From the NCBI GenBank assembly GCA_948567375.1, contig OX419757.1:19406001-19470000 (forward strand): a DNA stretch of 64,000 bases. Direction: 5' to 3'. The notes below the pieces were generated by a model that was not told where the DNA came from, ran no database searches, and saw nothing but the letters and a program-made list of their open reading frames with translations. Made by a program: the position numbers and the translations under genes. The DNA is from Lunularia cruciata (taxonomy: Eukaryota; Streptophyta; Marchantiopsida; Lunulariales; Lunulariaceae). Below, piece by piece: positions 1-13,058 of this stretch. Positions within the stretch are counted from its first letter, which is position 1. Each line of letters opens with the position of its first letter.

Positions 1-288
1 CCAACTATCAAACTCTTGGATGAAGTCATCCAATTCAATGGAACACACTATACTAGAGTAACGTCTAGGGCCTTTGGAGGCCCCATAAATCTTGTCCATG
101 TCTCACAACAGCAGTGCGGACATGCCAAGTGCACTCTCAACTAAATCAGCTCTTATGTCAAACTCCAACTCAAAATCAATCTCCTCCCTCACTAGGACCT
201 GAGATACAAGCTGATATCAAGCGCCACTCCGAGTAAACCCACTATGTATTGCAAGGCTATCTCCTTTAGAATCCCCAAAGACCTCCAT
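1..288 (-). pseudogene. gag N-terminus of A2 (partial, in-frame stops)
   Basis: The start codon at 286-288 (minus) opens a frame that parallels the A1 gag beginning at 30620 almost codon for codon: MEVFGDS here, MEFFGDS there. The shared block near the window edge reads as a DDFIQEFDSW-like peptide, which looks like the start of a gag-type domain. In-frame stops are present, so this copy is dead. It is cut by the window edge. Confidence 0.75.
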
Positions 289-476
289 TGTGACAAAGTA
301 ACCACAAACCATCAACTGCAACCGCAACCGCAATTACCATACTAAGAATAAACATCACTAACTGAACACCACCAAGTACCAACACCAACTAAGCACCACC
401 AAGTGCTAATACCAAGTGCCATATTAAGATAACTCTAACTAACTCACTATAACTCTATATAACTCTATATATTTAT

Positions 477-479
<3 letters not shown>

Positions 480-549
<70 letters not shown>
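480..549. repeat. (AT)n microsatellite
   Basis: About 70 bases of uninterrupted AT dinucleotide, flanked by short AACTCTATAT repeats. It lies in the leader of A2, between LTR and gag. The corresponding leader of A1 has no such tract, so it expanded after insertion. Confidence 0.95.
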
Positions 550-553
<4 letters not shown>

Positions 554-1774
554 TCTATATATAACTCTATATATAACTCTAACTAAGATAACTACACTAG
601 GGAAAGGGCGACTTGTAACCTACCATCACAACATGCATTCTCATGGTCTACATGTCATCACTTCTTGCCTCACCGGAGAGAAAAAAAGGTAGTCTGACTG
701 GTCATCACTCCAGCCACACTATTGAGAGCACACCAAAGCACCAATGCTCTAAATTTAGGGCATCTCACACAAACATGGTGCACAAACAAGAAGCAGAGAA
801 TGGAGGGGTTCCAATCACAAGAATTCTAAACAAAAACCCTCCATCTCATCAAGCAACACAAGATTGACTCTATCACCATTTGGCATTTGACATAATAGGA
901 GTTCCTATCTACATCCTAAGCTACCAAGATCACCAAGAATGGGATCAAACTACCTTTCCTACCCAAAGCTATAAGTGTATAGATAACACTGGGCCAGTCA
1001 CTAGGACAACAAGTGAGGGTGTACCAATTGACTAGGGCACCAATCAAGGAACCAGAGATATAGGGGTTAAACCCTATTGTGCACATTCTAGCACAATGGG
1101 CAGATTTTGCCAAACAATGACCAAGATCTACTCTAAACTAGCTAGCCTCATGCTAGCCCTTCTAGGCCTTTATAGCCTCTCATAGCACACAACCCTATGC
1201 CTCAAAGCCTCTAAATGCCAAATGAGGCCTTTCTTTTTGCAACTTTGACCCTTTCCAAATCTGGCAAAACTCCTCCAAATCTACAAAACTCCTCTAAATC
1301 TGGCCAAAATATGATGTAAACTCTAGCAAAAATCTGACATAAAATCTGACATAAATCTTAAAGTTGGTTGACCGCCAAATCCTCCGCTAACTCTTCACTC
1401 GAGCCAAATTGAAAACACACGTTTGTCCAAATCATAAATTCAGGGAGTGGGTTCCCAACTCCATCTTCAATTTCACTTTTTGAGCTTGACTCGCAATAAA
1501 TTGGTCATACTTTCACCTCCTGAGCTCAAAATCACAACCACTGCTAAAAAATTACTTCTCTTTGCTCAAAATTTGGCCAATGTTTCTGCACACCGTCTAC
1601 CTCACTGCCAAATCTGCATCAATCAATGAGCTTTTGCACACCAAGGAAAACTTGAACTTTGATCAAGCTACCAACAATCCACCGAGCTTGGAGATACCAC
1701 CAACACTTGTAGTTCTTGCATGCAATTTCCCCCTAGCCTCACTTCTATGATGTGATCAGTTTTTTTACACCACT

Positions 1775-2195
1775 CGAATCAACTCAACTCAAATCAATAC
1801 TTGATCTATCACTCTATGAATTGCCAACAATTGGGCACTGATTACAATCAAGTCATACCCACTCTAGCTAAGAGAATCCAAGTGATGCTCACCAGCCCCT
1901 GTCCATGATAGCCATGAACTCAAAGGCTCAACATCACAAAAGTGAGTTCTCTGGAGCTGCACTTTGAAAGTATACACTTGGACTCAAGCTAGGTCTGAAA
2001 CCTTCATGGTCCCACTAACGGCACACCCAACGGTGTGAACAATGCAAAGTGATGATGGGCCCTACCATGAAGTCAGTACCACAAACAAAAAATCTAACCA
2101 TCAAAAAGTAATATGTGAGTAATTTCTAAAATACCTCTAACTACTAACACTACAACTCCAATGTTTCTAGATGCAACAATACAAATGGCGTGACA
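1775..2195 (-). repeat. 5' LTR of A2
   Basis: It aligns with the two halves of the A1 5' LTR (21648-21774 plus 29413-29735). Shared blocks include TGCATCTAGA, GTTAGAGGTATTT, the GTACTGACTTCATGG segment and the GAGCATCACTTGGA segment. The boundary with the leader is approximate because I cannot find a clear primer-binding site. Confidence 0.75.
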
Positions 2196-2563
2196 AAATG
2201 TGTAATTACTAAATAGTTCTAAAGAAAGAGAAATGCTAACATATGAAGGATTGCAAGATCCCATCGAGTTTTACAAAGGAGAGACAAAAGAGATAAAATG
2301 GTCCTAGGCTCCAATAGTTCTAAGCTACATAATTCTTTATATATTGTAAGTTGCTCAAACTATTCATATTTTGTTGTGAAAAAGTGCATAACTAATTAAT
2401 TGAAAATATATCAAACAGTTATTTGTATACTTAACTGTAATTGAGCACAAACTTTAGTATTTCAAAAAGAGATCTACCTCCCCTATACCTATAAAGAAGA
2501 GTAAAAAACTTAATTAAAATATATATAGGAAAATTATATTTGCACATCCACTGCAAATCTAAT

Positions 2564-2658
<95 letters not shown>

Positions 2659-4050
2659 TAACTTGAGTTCCCAATGGTTTGGCTGTTGGAAAGTGAAGTT
2701 CTAATTGAGTTCTACTCTCAATCCTTCCTTTTAGAAGGTTTGATACTTTAGCTATATAAAATAAACATAATATTATAATAACCATAAACATATAGATCAT
2801 GGAGACCTTTTCTCATGAGATTGATAATCAACATATGGATGTTGATATGAGTTTTAGTTCACAATTACAAGGGAAATTTAATATCACCATAAAAATAGAA
2901 ATTCAAATTTAAATGCCATATAATTTCTAGGAAGATATAAAATCAATAGAATTTTATTGAAATAAGATGTTGGTGATTGAATCTCATCATTAATTTTATC
3001 TCATAAGTAAATAATTTCTCTCTTTTAAGTTTCAAAAAGAATCATTACTAAAATTATATGTAAGTTAAATAATATGAGAAAAATGAAATATACTATCATA
3101 ATGTCATGAATGTTCAAAGCTAATTTTTTAGAAACAGGTATAAACTCAATCAAAATTTGATGAAATTTTGTTGTTGAACCTAATCAATACACATTTAACA
3201 AAATAGTGATGTTAGTAATAGAATCTAGTCATGGGTATTTCATGAGTGAAAATTTTCTAAATTTTCATTTCTTAAAAGGACATAATAGAGGAAATAATAA
3301 TGATAAGAAAGAAGGTGTAGAAAACATAATAAAATTAATAGTTTTTAAATGCACTATAATTTGTAGAAATAGTTATAAACTCAACCAAAATGTGATGACA
3401 TTTAGGAATTGAACTCAGTATTATAATGCCTCTAGTCACATGAGTTAAGATTTCATATCTTGTACATCTCTAAATTTTATTTCTCAGAAAGGTATTAGTA
3501 AAACATAACAAGAATAAAAAAAAAGACAGGACTTATTAGATTTTATGATATTTATTGTTTATAGTATTTTATGGGATAGATAGTATATCTCTAGTAAATT
3601 TATAAATTATCATTATAAGTAAAACACAATGGTTCACGGTTATGCGAGTATCAAAGGTAAGAATGGCAATATGACACCATGATCAGATGATCAAACCTTA
3701 GGGGGCCTACACTAGAAACTTTTTGTACAACTTGCATAACATATAAGCAAGAGTCAGATCCATATTGAAATTAGAAGAAAGAAAGAGAAATTACAACTAT
3801 TAAAATATCAATAATTAATAAAAATATATAGAAAGAGATATAAACTCAAAAAAAATTGATAAAATTTAGATGTCGAATCTAATCTCATTATAAGTCCTTT
3901 TCATGAAATAAATAAAATTATGTTTTTAATTTTTATAATGCACAATCTGAACTCCTTTAGGTATTTCGTATATTCAATATGGATAATACAAGAATGTAAC
4001 TTTTTAATTTTTTTTCATTCTTGTATTTTTCAATCTGAAGTCATTTATTT
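2196..4050. other. AT-rich spacer, no gene seen
   Basis: No reading frame here resembles a known protein. The stretch contains a (TA)n tract and at least three diverged direct repeats built around a TATAAACTCAA...TTGATGAAATTT...GAA.CTAATC consensus, near 3137, 3376 and 3842, with a weaker relative near 2936. It may be intronic if the exon-like segment at 4053 is real. Confidence 0.6.
2568..2655. repeat. (TA)n microsatellite
   Basis: About 88 bases of uninterrupted TA dinucleotide. On the minus strand it produces a meaningless Ile-Tyr repeat frame. Confidence 0.95.
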
Positions 4051-4052
4051 AG

Positions 4053-4255
4053 GTATTGAACCCAATCTGAAGTTTGCATGGCCTTCGGAACTACTTGTGG
4101 ATCATACATCGATTCAATTAGCTATTGCTACGGTTGGTTATTTTGGGATGAGTGGTATGTGGGGGTTTCTTGATACTGCTCTAGTCCCTTGCATTACCGA
4201 AGTGCTTTCGTATATATTTTTAGTACGTTTACTTCAAGCTATGTTCAAAGAGTGA
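4053..4255 (+). CDS. Exon-like segment encoding a hydrophobic protein tail (unrecognised)
   Basis: A pyrimidine-rich tract and AG (4051-4052) precede a 203-base open segment ending in TGA. It is clearly more GC-rich and more protein-like than its surroundings. The peptide starts IEPNLKFAWPSELL, then has two hydrophobic stretches with several Gly, Trp and Pro residues, and ends LLQAMFKE. That suggests the last exon of a small membrane protein. I do not recognise the family. The start of the gene is not visible upstream, so it may be a terminal exon after a long intron or a captured fragment. It has no in-frame stop, unlike every transposon frame nearby. Confidence 0.4.
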
Positions 4256-5289
4256 ACAAGTGCTTGTGATAGAAAACTTTATTTATTACTGTTTAAAGTT
4301 TAAAGTATAACCTCCACAGAACTCACCGAGCTCCCCAGAAAACAGAATATATGCACAAAGAGCTCAGCTCGCACAATCCTCACATAATATCACGTTGAAT
4401 TGGGGTCCTACACATATCTCATAGAGGGTCCTACACCCTTGGACAACTCTCCATAGTCACTATTTTAGTATAATCCGAAGAGGTGTTTCCATAGCAGAGT
4501 GGATACATATACCGGAGGTTTCAAATATAGTTTAATGGTATTGTGTAAACATTTCATAAAAATATTTATGGGGTTTGATGGAAATGACTTTTGGGTGTGA
4601 TTGGAATGACCACAAGAGAGCTCGCATGGAGGTGTGTTTTACCATAAGTTTTAACTATCATTACTAATAATATGTGTATTAAATTGAATTTGAATATCGA
4701 CAATTTTCACTTCTCCCTCCCATACTCTAGATCAATTAGCTTCATGTCTTCAATTCTTTATCACTTTTTCTTATTTTACCTAGTGAGTGTATATTTGACT
4801 CTTCATGCAAACATCCTCAAATTTGATTTTGTGCAATTTTTTCTTCTTACTCATTTACAAAATTTGATTTACAACATTGGATCATGTAATCCTCTTGTCT
4901 CTATTACAAGTGTGAGCTAGTTTGGTAAGCTGTGCAATTTTCTCATTGTGCGTGTTTTTACAATTTTCTTGTTTCAGCCTGATTGCAAATTTTGTTTCTT
5001 TGATCTCTCACTATGATTTATTGGGGATCACAATAATTGATTGGGGATGTAAAATAGTGAGTTGTGAGTTGTGTTGTTTGAGTTGTGAGTTGAGTAAATT
5101 ATATTAGGGCAAGTAAGGACAAAAACATTGTCAAGTAATATACATTTGTCACAAGCCGGCAAGTTCTCATACCTAACCACTTGTGATAGACCAATATCAC
5201 AAGCTATTCCAATATTTTGAATGTGCAGCGGTTTAGACCAAATCCAAATCTACATTTTTCAATAAGTTTCTCTTCTTGTTAATGCCTTG
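4256..5289. other. AT-rich spacer, no gene seen
   Basis: Low-complexity sequence with short direct repeats such as GTTGTGAGTTG near 5060-5095. The first part could be 3' untranslated sequence of the segment ending at 4255. Nothing else is recognisable. Confidence 0.5.
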
Positions 5290-6580
5290 GACAAGTCCTC
5301 ATTTAGAGGAAAGGCATGCAATTATAAAGGCAATGCAAGAATGCACCAATCCAAGAATAGCCCAAGTGTACCTTGACCTTGAATGGATTTATTACCATGG
5401 AAAGATGAGTTTAGATTTAGATGAATGGAGTGGAGATTAAGATAAAGAAAACATGGGATTAATTTTATTGAAGTGGTGGGAGGTGGTTACAACAACCAAA
5501 TTTTGTCACAAGAGAGTAAACTCATATTGCTATAGTGATTTTGTACATGACACTCTTGTGAATCTTGATATGTGTAAACTCCCTTGTGTAGACATGGTGT
5601 TCTTTAAGGGGATAGTGGATCAAATAAAAGATCATATTATTTTGACAATAGGTCACGTAAAGAATAGATCCTTGTTATTTTTCAACCTGTGGATGCTATT
5701 GAAAGATTTGGGTAGCATGGAAATGGAGCATATGTAGCAAGAGGATTAACTAGATTTGCAAGATCAAAAATGCATAAACAAGGTGATTGTCATAATATTA
5801 TCATGTATGGGAAGAGAACTAGAGTGGCTACATAGGAAAGAGAGAGCAAGAATATCCTTGAGATTTGATGGAAAAGGTGTGTAGAATTAGTAGGTGGATC
5901 ATATTTCCCTTTAGCTTGACCTACTATTGAAGGAGAAATCATCTTAGTAGGAAAGGAATTTAGTCAATCAATTTTCATGTGGTGTGTGATGACAAGAAGA
6001 GTATTGTTCATTTTGCAAAGGTAAGTGTGCAAATAGTGGAAATCGGCAAGTGCTTTGTGCAAATGTGCTTAAAATTAAGCACATTGTGCTTATGTGCTCA
6101 TTTTTGTTTAGTGGAAATTCATGTATGATTGAGTTTGTCAAGACATGACTTGTATAAAAAAGTCTCCATTGTGGCCTCACTTGAATTTGAGAGGAGCAAT
6201 TAATTATTTTTATAGCAATCAATACTTGATAGGGACTTGGGATACATTCCCATGAAACATGTGGTTCCCAACTTCAAGGTAGCCTCCATTGATGATAATT
6301 TTGATTTCAACAAGTATATAGCTCAAACCCAAGTTTTGAATGAGCAATGTATCAAAATTCTCAAAGCTAGATGGCATTCATTGAAGGAGTTAAGAGTACA
6401 ATTGAATTCAGGGAGTAGAAATTCATATTTGTTAAAATGGATTATTTGTTGTGTGATATTTCATAATTTCTCAATCAACCATAGTGATATATGGTCAGAA
6501 GAGGATAAATATTTTGGAGTAGATAGCACAAGCAAAGACTTAGAAGAAGTAGTTATTGGTAGAGAGAATGAAAATGATTG
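5290..6580 (+). pseudogene. PIF/Harbinger-type transposase, degenerate
   Basis: Fragments in shifting plus-strand frames line up with the order expected of a DDE_4 (HARBI1-like) transposase. An N-terminal helical part lies at 5453-5737. A VELVGGSYFPL segment near 5890 corresponds to the GLVDGTxFPL catalytic-Asp block but has lost the Asp. A CVMTRR/CDDKKSIVHFA segment lies near 5977-6018. The C-terminal part (6237-6581) carries LNEQCIKILKARWHSLKEL and a CCVIFHNF motif. Harbinger transposases cut at short terminal inverted repeats with a separate Myb-like partner; I see neither. The copy at 55170-56270 is a relative. Stops and frameshifts make it non-functional. Confidence 0.7.
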
Positions 6581-6589
6581 AGAGGAAAT

Positions 6590-7439
6590 AAGAATAACCA
6601 TTATGGGAAGGTGCCTTGCTTTCAATCTGCAGCTTGGGAAATTTCTATCCCAATGATGATAAGGGATCTTTGATAAAAGCTTGTGTAAAGATTTAAAAGA
6701 TAAAAGCTATTGTTTTGTTTTTGTATATATTGAATCTTTTGGATTTTTTAGTTGCATTGTTTGTTTGAAGAGTTTTAAGGTGATAAGTGTTTTGTTTTTG
6801 TATATATAGTGCTTTTGTCATACAAAACAAGTGGACATCTCATGAAAAAAGTTTAACTTTTGGTTGTTTGTGGGTATCTTTGCAAGGTGGGTGTTTATCT
6901 TTTGGGTGTTAGTAGTGTCCACCATGAAGTGAGTGTTTATCCATGGGTGTTTAGGGTGACAAAGGATGTGTTTTTGGGTCATGAAATTGTATGTTTAGTG
7001 AGGAAAATAGGGTCTATGAGGTATGTAATTTTTGTGCAAGATAAGGGGTAATTTTCTTAAAGAAATTGGATCTCAAAGGAAAGAGAGAGTTTTTTTGTTA
7101 GGGAGAGACAAGGAGTGGATATACACCACAAGAGATATTATTAAAAACCCTATTTATAACTACTTCAAAGAGTATCTGAATAATGGAAAGTTGCTTGATT
7201 GCATTGGTTGTAACAACTAGAGATGCTTTTGAGCATCTATTGGACAAACCAATAAGCAAACAACATGATGCTTTTTTAGGTGTCCAATGCATAAGTTTGA
7301 GAGGACATGATTCCTTAGGAACTTCCTAGAATGATAAATATTTGGAGTTGTAGTTACCAGTTTTGCAATAGATTTTTGATACACAAGACCTTCTAACATG
7401 GTAAATAATTGCAAGAAGGAAAGTACTGTTCATTCTTCT
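6590..7439. other. Spacer, no gene seen
   Basis: Several 60-70 codon frames occur in both strands, none with recognisable domains. It follows the Harbinger remnant and may include its non-coding 3' end, but no terminal inverted repeat could be identified. Confidence 0.45.
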
Positions 7440-7860
7440 TGAGTGTACTAGAGTCCACCATTTGATTGTAGAGGAGTGAGGAGCCTCAAGAGAGTTATGT
7501 AATTTTAAAGAGCTCACCATTCAATTATAGCACAGAGAGAGGCTTGAGAGAGTGGAGTGAAGTTTCCATTCAATTGTAGAGGAGCGAGGAAGCTTGAGAG
7601 AGTTGAGTGCAATTCCAAGAGAGTTCACCATTTGATTATAGAGAAGTGAGCGGCCTAAGAGAATGGAGTGGAGTTTCAATTTAACTATAGAGGAGTGAGG
7701 AGGCTTGAAAGAGTTGAGTACAATTCCAAGAAATTTCAACATTCAATTGTAGAAGAATGAGAGGCCTAAGAGAGTTGAGTTGAGTTTCTATTTGACATTT
7801 ATAGAGGAGTGAGGAGGCAAAAGAGATTTGAGTTCAATTTCAAGAGAATACTTTCAAGTG
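7440..7860. repeat. Minisatellite, about 50-65 bp units, seven diverged copies
   Basis: Units share a core CCATTYRATTRTAGAGGAGTGAGG followed by a CTTGAGAGAGTTGAG-like half. Cores occur near 7457, 7518, 7569, 7629, 7676, 7740 and 7790. Alternate units resemble each other more closely, suggesting a higher-order dimer of roughly 120 bp. Confidence 0.85.
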
Positions 7861-9337
7861 AATGTGAGACATAGAGACTCCATGACAAATTACAAGAGGG
7901 AATATTGAACTCAAATCAACTCAAATATATTGAAAAAGTGAATATGGAAGATTTAAGTGTATGACCTTGGTTAATTTTTTTTTCATTCTATCTTTGAAAG
8001 CATGACCTTTATCAAATAGAAAAATTGGATGGGCAAATTGGATGGACAAATTCCAAATTAAAGAGGTTGTGAAAACAATAGCAAAATTTTATCTCGAGGC
8101 ACTTGGATTGAATCAATGCACCAAAATCCTACAATCATGATCAAATAGCATATCTTGCAAGAAGATGAAACTTGCATAGGTCAAGCTTTCATTCCCATTC
8201 AAACAAATCTGGTTCCCAATAAGTGGCTCAATATTTCTTCCTAGTACCCTTTGTCCTCATGCTCCAAGAACTCCGTTTGGGCAATGAGTATAGGTCATAT
8301 GTTCCTAATTGGACACTTCATAATGCAATGTCCAATTTGGTGACAATAAAAGAAATCACAATTTGCCATAACCATTATTTGTTTATAGTGCCAAATAGTC
8401 CCCATTGGATTGCATCAATCTCCATCATTGTTGGTTCATCCATCTATCTATGGTGTGTTTGTATGTTTTGTGAAGATCTATGTCAAGATTGTGATGACCA
8501 AGGAATCAAAGCACTCAACCAACAACATGGTTTCTCCCAAATTTTTACGCTTATATATAGTTACTTCCAATTTGGCGTGTGATTTCAAGCCTCACAAACC
8601 TATCTAGAGCTTAGCTTTCCTATATTTCTTGAATCTACATCATTGTGTTTTAGAATCAAGTAATGTAGCTCTTCATTGAATCAATTTGCCTCATTTTTGT
8701 GAATCTATCTTGTGTAAAATTCATTGCTAATTATAACACTCTTGAATTCCTCCTATGTTTAGATTGGAGCAAAAAATTCCCATTGAGCTTGCTCTACCCA
8801 ATATTACTGCCATAATTTTGCCACTCCATCTAATTGGCTCAAAGTCAAAGAGATATATCTTTGTTCAGCTAGAAGATTTGTAGACCACTCATAATAAAAA
8901 TTTCTCTAATACACTTGGTAAATTCTTGCCTTCAAATGGCTTAGCCTTTGGAAATTGTACCTGATCTTCTTCTTTCTAGAAACATGCTCTCGTTATTTCC
9001 TACTTTTGTTGCCACACATGATCTCTCTCTTCCGAGAATTGAGTAAGATGCTCAATCTTTTGTTGCATAGCATGATGACTTTGGGCATTGCCACCATGGC
9101 TACTACCACTCTACCAAACTACTCACTTAAAATATCTAAGTTAATATATAAATGAAAAAAACTTACCGCTCTTTGTAGATTATAATTGGAAATTTGATGG
9201 TTCATTGAACAAGGTGATCGCATTCCAAAAAAATCAACCAGGATATAAAATGATGCTTTGGTAATATATGGATTAAAAATCCTAATGGTTTAGAAAAATG
9301 GATTTCATGGTCCATTGATTTTATCCATCACATTCCT

Positions 9338-9349
9338 ACTTTGATACCA
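9338..9349 (-). other. Primer-binding-site relic of B4
   Basis: On the minus strand TGGTATCAAAGT lies one base inside the LTR end; the intact site in B1 and B2 is TGGTATCAGAGC, complementary to the 3' end of initiator methionine tRNA. Confidence 0.7.
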
Positions 9350-9350
9350 A

Positions 9351-9741
9351 TGTAAAAGACCAAGAAGAGAAATAAGAGAATGCAAGATCACATTGGAACT
9401 CTCATATGATTGAAACTTCTAATATCTAGCTTGAGCTTGAACTTTGGGTTTTAATATGTAACTTAGGTACAAGGTTCTAAAGAAGCTTCCAAGGATGGTT
9501 CTTTCTAGAAGCTACCTTTTTTGAAATGGAAGCTAAGCTAGTCATTTTCTTTGCATGCGAACTAAGCTAGCCATCAACATGGCATACAAGTTACTCAATC
9601 CTTTGAAGGTTCCTAGAAGCTTCTTGGATACTTCTAGAATATTCTTTAAAATTCTTAGATATATGCTATTTTTATGTCCTTTTAGCTATATTTAACTCCT
9701 ACTAACTCCATATTAGCTTATACTAATTTCATATTATTACA
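9351..9741 (-). repeat. 5' LTR of B4
   Basis: Begins TGTAAAAGACC and ends TATTATTACA in window orientation, with the repeated AAGCTTCC / CTAGAAGC elements typical of family-B LTRs. It is the most diverged B LTR in the window. Confidence 0.8.
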
Positions 9742-12700
9742 CCACCCTTTATTTCTTGTTCTTGTGCTTTTATCAATAAAGGGTACTCTAATGTGGGTCT
9801 ATAGCACTTTGTCTATGGGCTTGAACTCCATTTCTAATATCATTGTCCCTATTGGTCATGCATGTGCACCCAAAACTATTTTCTAGTTCTTTCTGGTCTA
9901 GTTGTAGGGGTTTCCTCTTAGGTCCCTTATCATTCTCTCCTTCCACATCTCATGGATAATTTCAAAGCACTTAATTCTCAATTCTAGAGCAAGAAAGAAG
10001 GCAATTGTTTTGAATAACCTTCCTTTGTAATGAATTGCCTATTTATTGATTATAGTGCTACAAAGAATAGCTTCAGGGATCATACTCATAGGTGCTTGGA
10101 CAAACACCATATTTTCTCTCAAAGATGGTCTAGGTTCAAAGGTGAAGGTTGGACAACTATGAAGATGATAAAAACTACAAAGGCTTGCTAAGACTTGAAA
10201 TCTCCAAGCTCATTTGTACCTAAGACTAAAATTGATTTGCAGAAATTGAAATTGATCAATATGCACTAGGTTTATAGCCAAATTTTGTAGTCATTATTCT
10301 TCAGTCTCCAAATAGTTAGTGAGCCATCACTTACCACATATGCAAGCCCCTCCCTAAATGCAAGCGGTCTTTGGTGGTAGTTCTTTAACCAGGTGGTGGT
10401 ATATTCAAATTGATGTGCAGTCTTTGGGACCAAGGATCTTTCATACTTCTGTTCTTTGCTCACGACCTGACTCCTTTATCAATCTTTCTTTACAGATCAT
10501 TTAGCTTTGTACTTGTTCCATTTGTACTATGACATGTATAGACACAATTATGAAAGAAACTAAACTAAGAAATTTCCCTTCTTAAAGAAGAAGTATAGTA
10601 CCATATATTTATCAAAAAGAGTGAAATTAACAAAAAGAGAAAATTTTGTTAAAATGTGTGCGCCACCAAGAGGAAGGAGTGATTGTATTCTTGAGTAATT
10701 GTATTCTTTGATTCTATCCTAACACCTACTTTGGTTTGCTATTGTCCTCTTGTATATCTAAAATTTAAATTTTATCTAAATCTCTTTTAAAATTATGTAA
10801 TTTAAGTTACTATAATTTCTAAATTTGAAAATCTTTGTTTATCAAAGTTCTAAACTTTAAATTTTTGATAGTGATAAAAGATAATAAATCATTACACAAT
10901 AGATTTTTCATTGATATCATCTAAATATAATAACTATATCATATTAAATGTAGGAATTTATCTTCTAAATTTCTAAATGGAAATTTGAGTTTGTAGAAAT
11001 GAATATTTTAATTCCATGTTAATTTTTACTTGTTAAAAATAGACATTTGAAGTCTAGAAATGGATATTTGAGTTCTAGAGATATCTTCTTTTCTACTTCG
11101 TGAAAGAAGACTTTTTAGTTTTAGAATATATATATATGACGTTGTGGACGAAAGGATTTTTAAAGCCTATATATATATATATATTTATTTATTTATTTGA
11201 AGTGTGGAACTGAACGTTTGAAATTTTCAACACGGAAATTTGACGTTACGGAGATATACATTTTAAGTTTTATAAATTAATAGATTACTTTGTGGAAATA
11301 GACTTTTGAGTTCTAGAAATGAACCATTAAAATATTCTTTTGAAAAAGAATATAAGTATGAATAAAATGGATATTTTGAAAAGTGAACAAATGAAATTTG
11401 GAGCTCGGACTTTGAATTTCAGAAAATCCAAGATTTTAGCGAATAGATACATCTAAGTCTTGAACCTCTTGATGTCCCTTTCTGTAGTTTTCTGTAGGAC
11501 AAGGCGCTCGTTTCTCTATTTATCTTCTTGACTCTTATAGTTTGATGAAAATGGACGGAACAATCTAACAAAATTACATTCTGAATATGAATAATGATGT
11601 TACCCAATTTTGGACACGAGTCCGTGAATTGTGTGAAACGTCAATTGTTAACCTGTTGACCTGCGTTACAATCCTGACCATCTAGTCTCAATTCAACAGA
11701 TTCTGAAGTTCATCGCATGACTACTCTATTTTCAAGAATATATTCTCTATTGCTCAAAAACTTATCCAAAATGACTCTAATTCCTGTTTACATCGGAAAA
11801 ATATCATATGCTTGTGTGAAAGTCAACGTCTGATACAAAACTCTAGGTAGGGCTTAGGTACAATTTCTAGTTGAGGATTGTATCTATAAATGTCATTGTC
11901 ATAGACAAGCAATAAATTGATCATGGGAAATTAAAGACTCTACCTTACTAGGGCTAAAGATGTTCTTGCCCTAATCCAATGCTTTTTATTGTAGTGAGAT
12001 TAATTAAGGATGATGATCAATGCAATTATTTGCTGAGTGGTATGGATACATTATCTAAAACCTCGTAAGCTTCCAATAAGGATTTACAGAGAAGCGAGAT
12101 TGTACCAAAAAGAAAAGAAGCATAGATTTTAAGTGGTCATAAAACAAAATAAAATAAAATATGGCAAAAGGCAATCAAGAAACTGCACGAAACCGTGTTA
12201 AAGATTGTTGAGTTCCATGAAAGGGGAGAATGCAAAAGAAAACTGAAACCATTCACGTAAGGTAGCAAATGTCAATTCCCATAAATGTCAAAAGTCTGAA
12301 AAAGTAAACTCAGAGATGAAGGCAAAACAAATGATGCAAATCCGCATGCTTTCTCTAAACTAAAGTTCATAGAAAGCAAGAACAAAGATGAGTTCAATAT
12401 GTGGTGTTTCTCTAAACCAAAAGAAAGTTTGGAATAAAGCAAAATAAGAATTTATGTAGAATAATATTTTCATATGCAAAAGTGAGATCATTCCCTTATA
12501 AGTTTACTCATTCCTGGTTTTCATGTATCTTGAACGAACTTTGTCTTTTATTTTATATTCAATTTGGCAAGCCCTACGAGATACTTGAGGTAAATCTACG
12601 TATTATCGAAGATGAATCATGAAGAAATATCGGAAGCAAGTACAAAGACATATAGTTATTCACTATTTTAATATGGAACGGAGAATGATCAATAATTTAT

Positions 12701-13058
12701 CTGCAAACACAAAGATTAGTTAATATAGCTTGATTAACTTTTAAAAAGATTATGAGAGAGCAAAAGCTTTCTATAGCTAAAAATAGAAAGATCAAATACA
12801 AAAGATTGTTGATACGGCTTGACCGGGATCACAAATGAGTAATAAGAGATTGACGCTAGATAAAAAAAAATACACATAATGTGAACATAATGTTTTTGAC
12901 ATTGTACGTATCATGTTTTATCAGTCACTGCTACATGCAGTTAGTATGCAACACATATCATCAGAATTTGCTAGACTAATTTCAACATATAAATTCACCC
13001 ACATCAATTTATATCAATTCAGTCATTTATATAAATTCACCCACATCAATTTACATCT
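9742..13058. other. Spacer, no gene seen
   Basis: AT-rich. It includes short (TA)n tracts near 11130 and 11170 and a run of near-repeated phrases between 10980 and 11310 built on GAAATTTGAGTT/TTCTAGAAATG. A direct repeat of ATAAATTCACCCACATCAATTTA occurs near 12987 and 13031. A 63-codon minus frame at 10272-10463 has no in-frame stop but no recognisable domain, so I do not call it a gene. Confidence 0.5.

Larger units (their letters stand above)
1..2195 (-). mobile_element. Ty3/gypsy family A, copy A2: 5' LTR, leader and start of gag
   Basis: On the minus strand this stretch matches the 5' end of A1 (29413-30976) in order: LTR, long untranslated leader, then the first codons of gag. The LTR begins with TGTCACGCC (complement of 2187-2195), against TGTCATGCC in A1. 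Only the 5' end is inside the window; the element continues beyond base 1. The two copies differ by many substitutions, and A2 has an AT microsatellite in its leader, so they are not recent sisters. The match to A1 is what defines the family. Confidence 0.85.
8100..9741 (-). mobile_element. Chromovirus family B, copy B4: 5' LTR and decayed gag
   Basis: The right part is a family-B LTR; on the minus strand it is followed by a primer-binding-site relic and then gag-like sequence. The region near 8330-8400, including a GTCCAATTTGGTGACAATAAAAG block, matches the zinc-knuckle region of B2 near 48510-48535. Everything downstream (protease to integrase) is missing, so this is a 5' fragment truncated on the left. 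The left edge is approximate. Stops are frequent. Confidence 0.7.

Noticed and set aside
2534-2800. Minus open frame with a long Ile-Tyr repeat
   Set aside because: It is only the translation of the (TA)n microsatellite.
10272-10463. Minus 63-codon frame
   Set aside because: Open and with fairly protein-like composition, but no motif, splice context or neighbour supports a gene.
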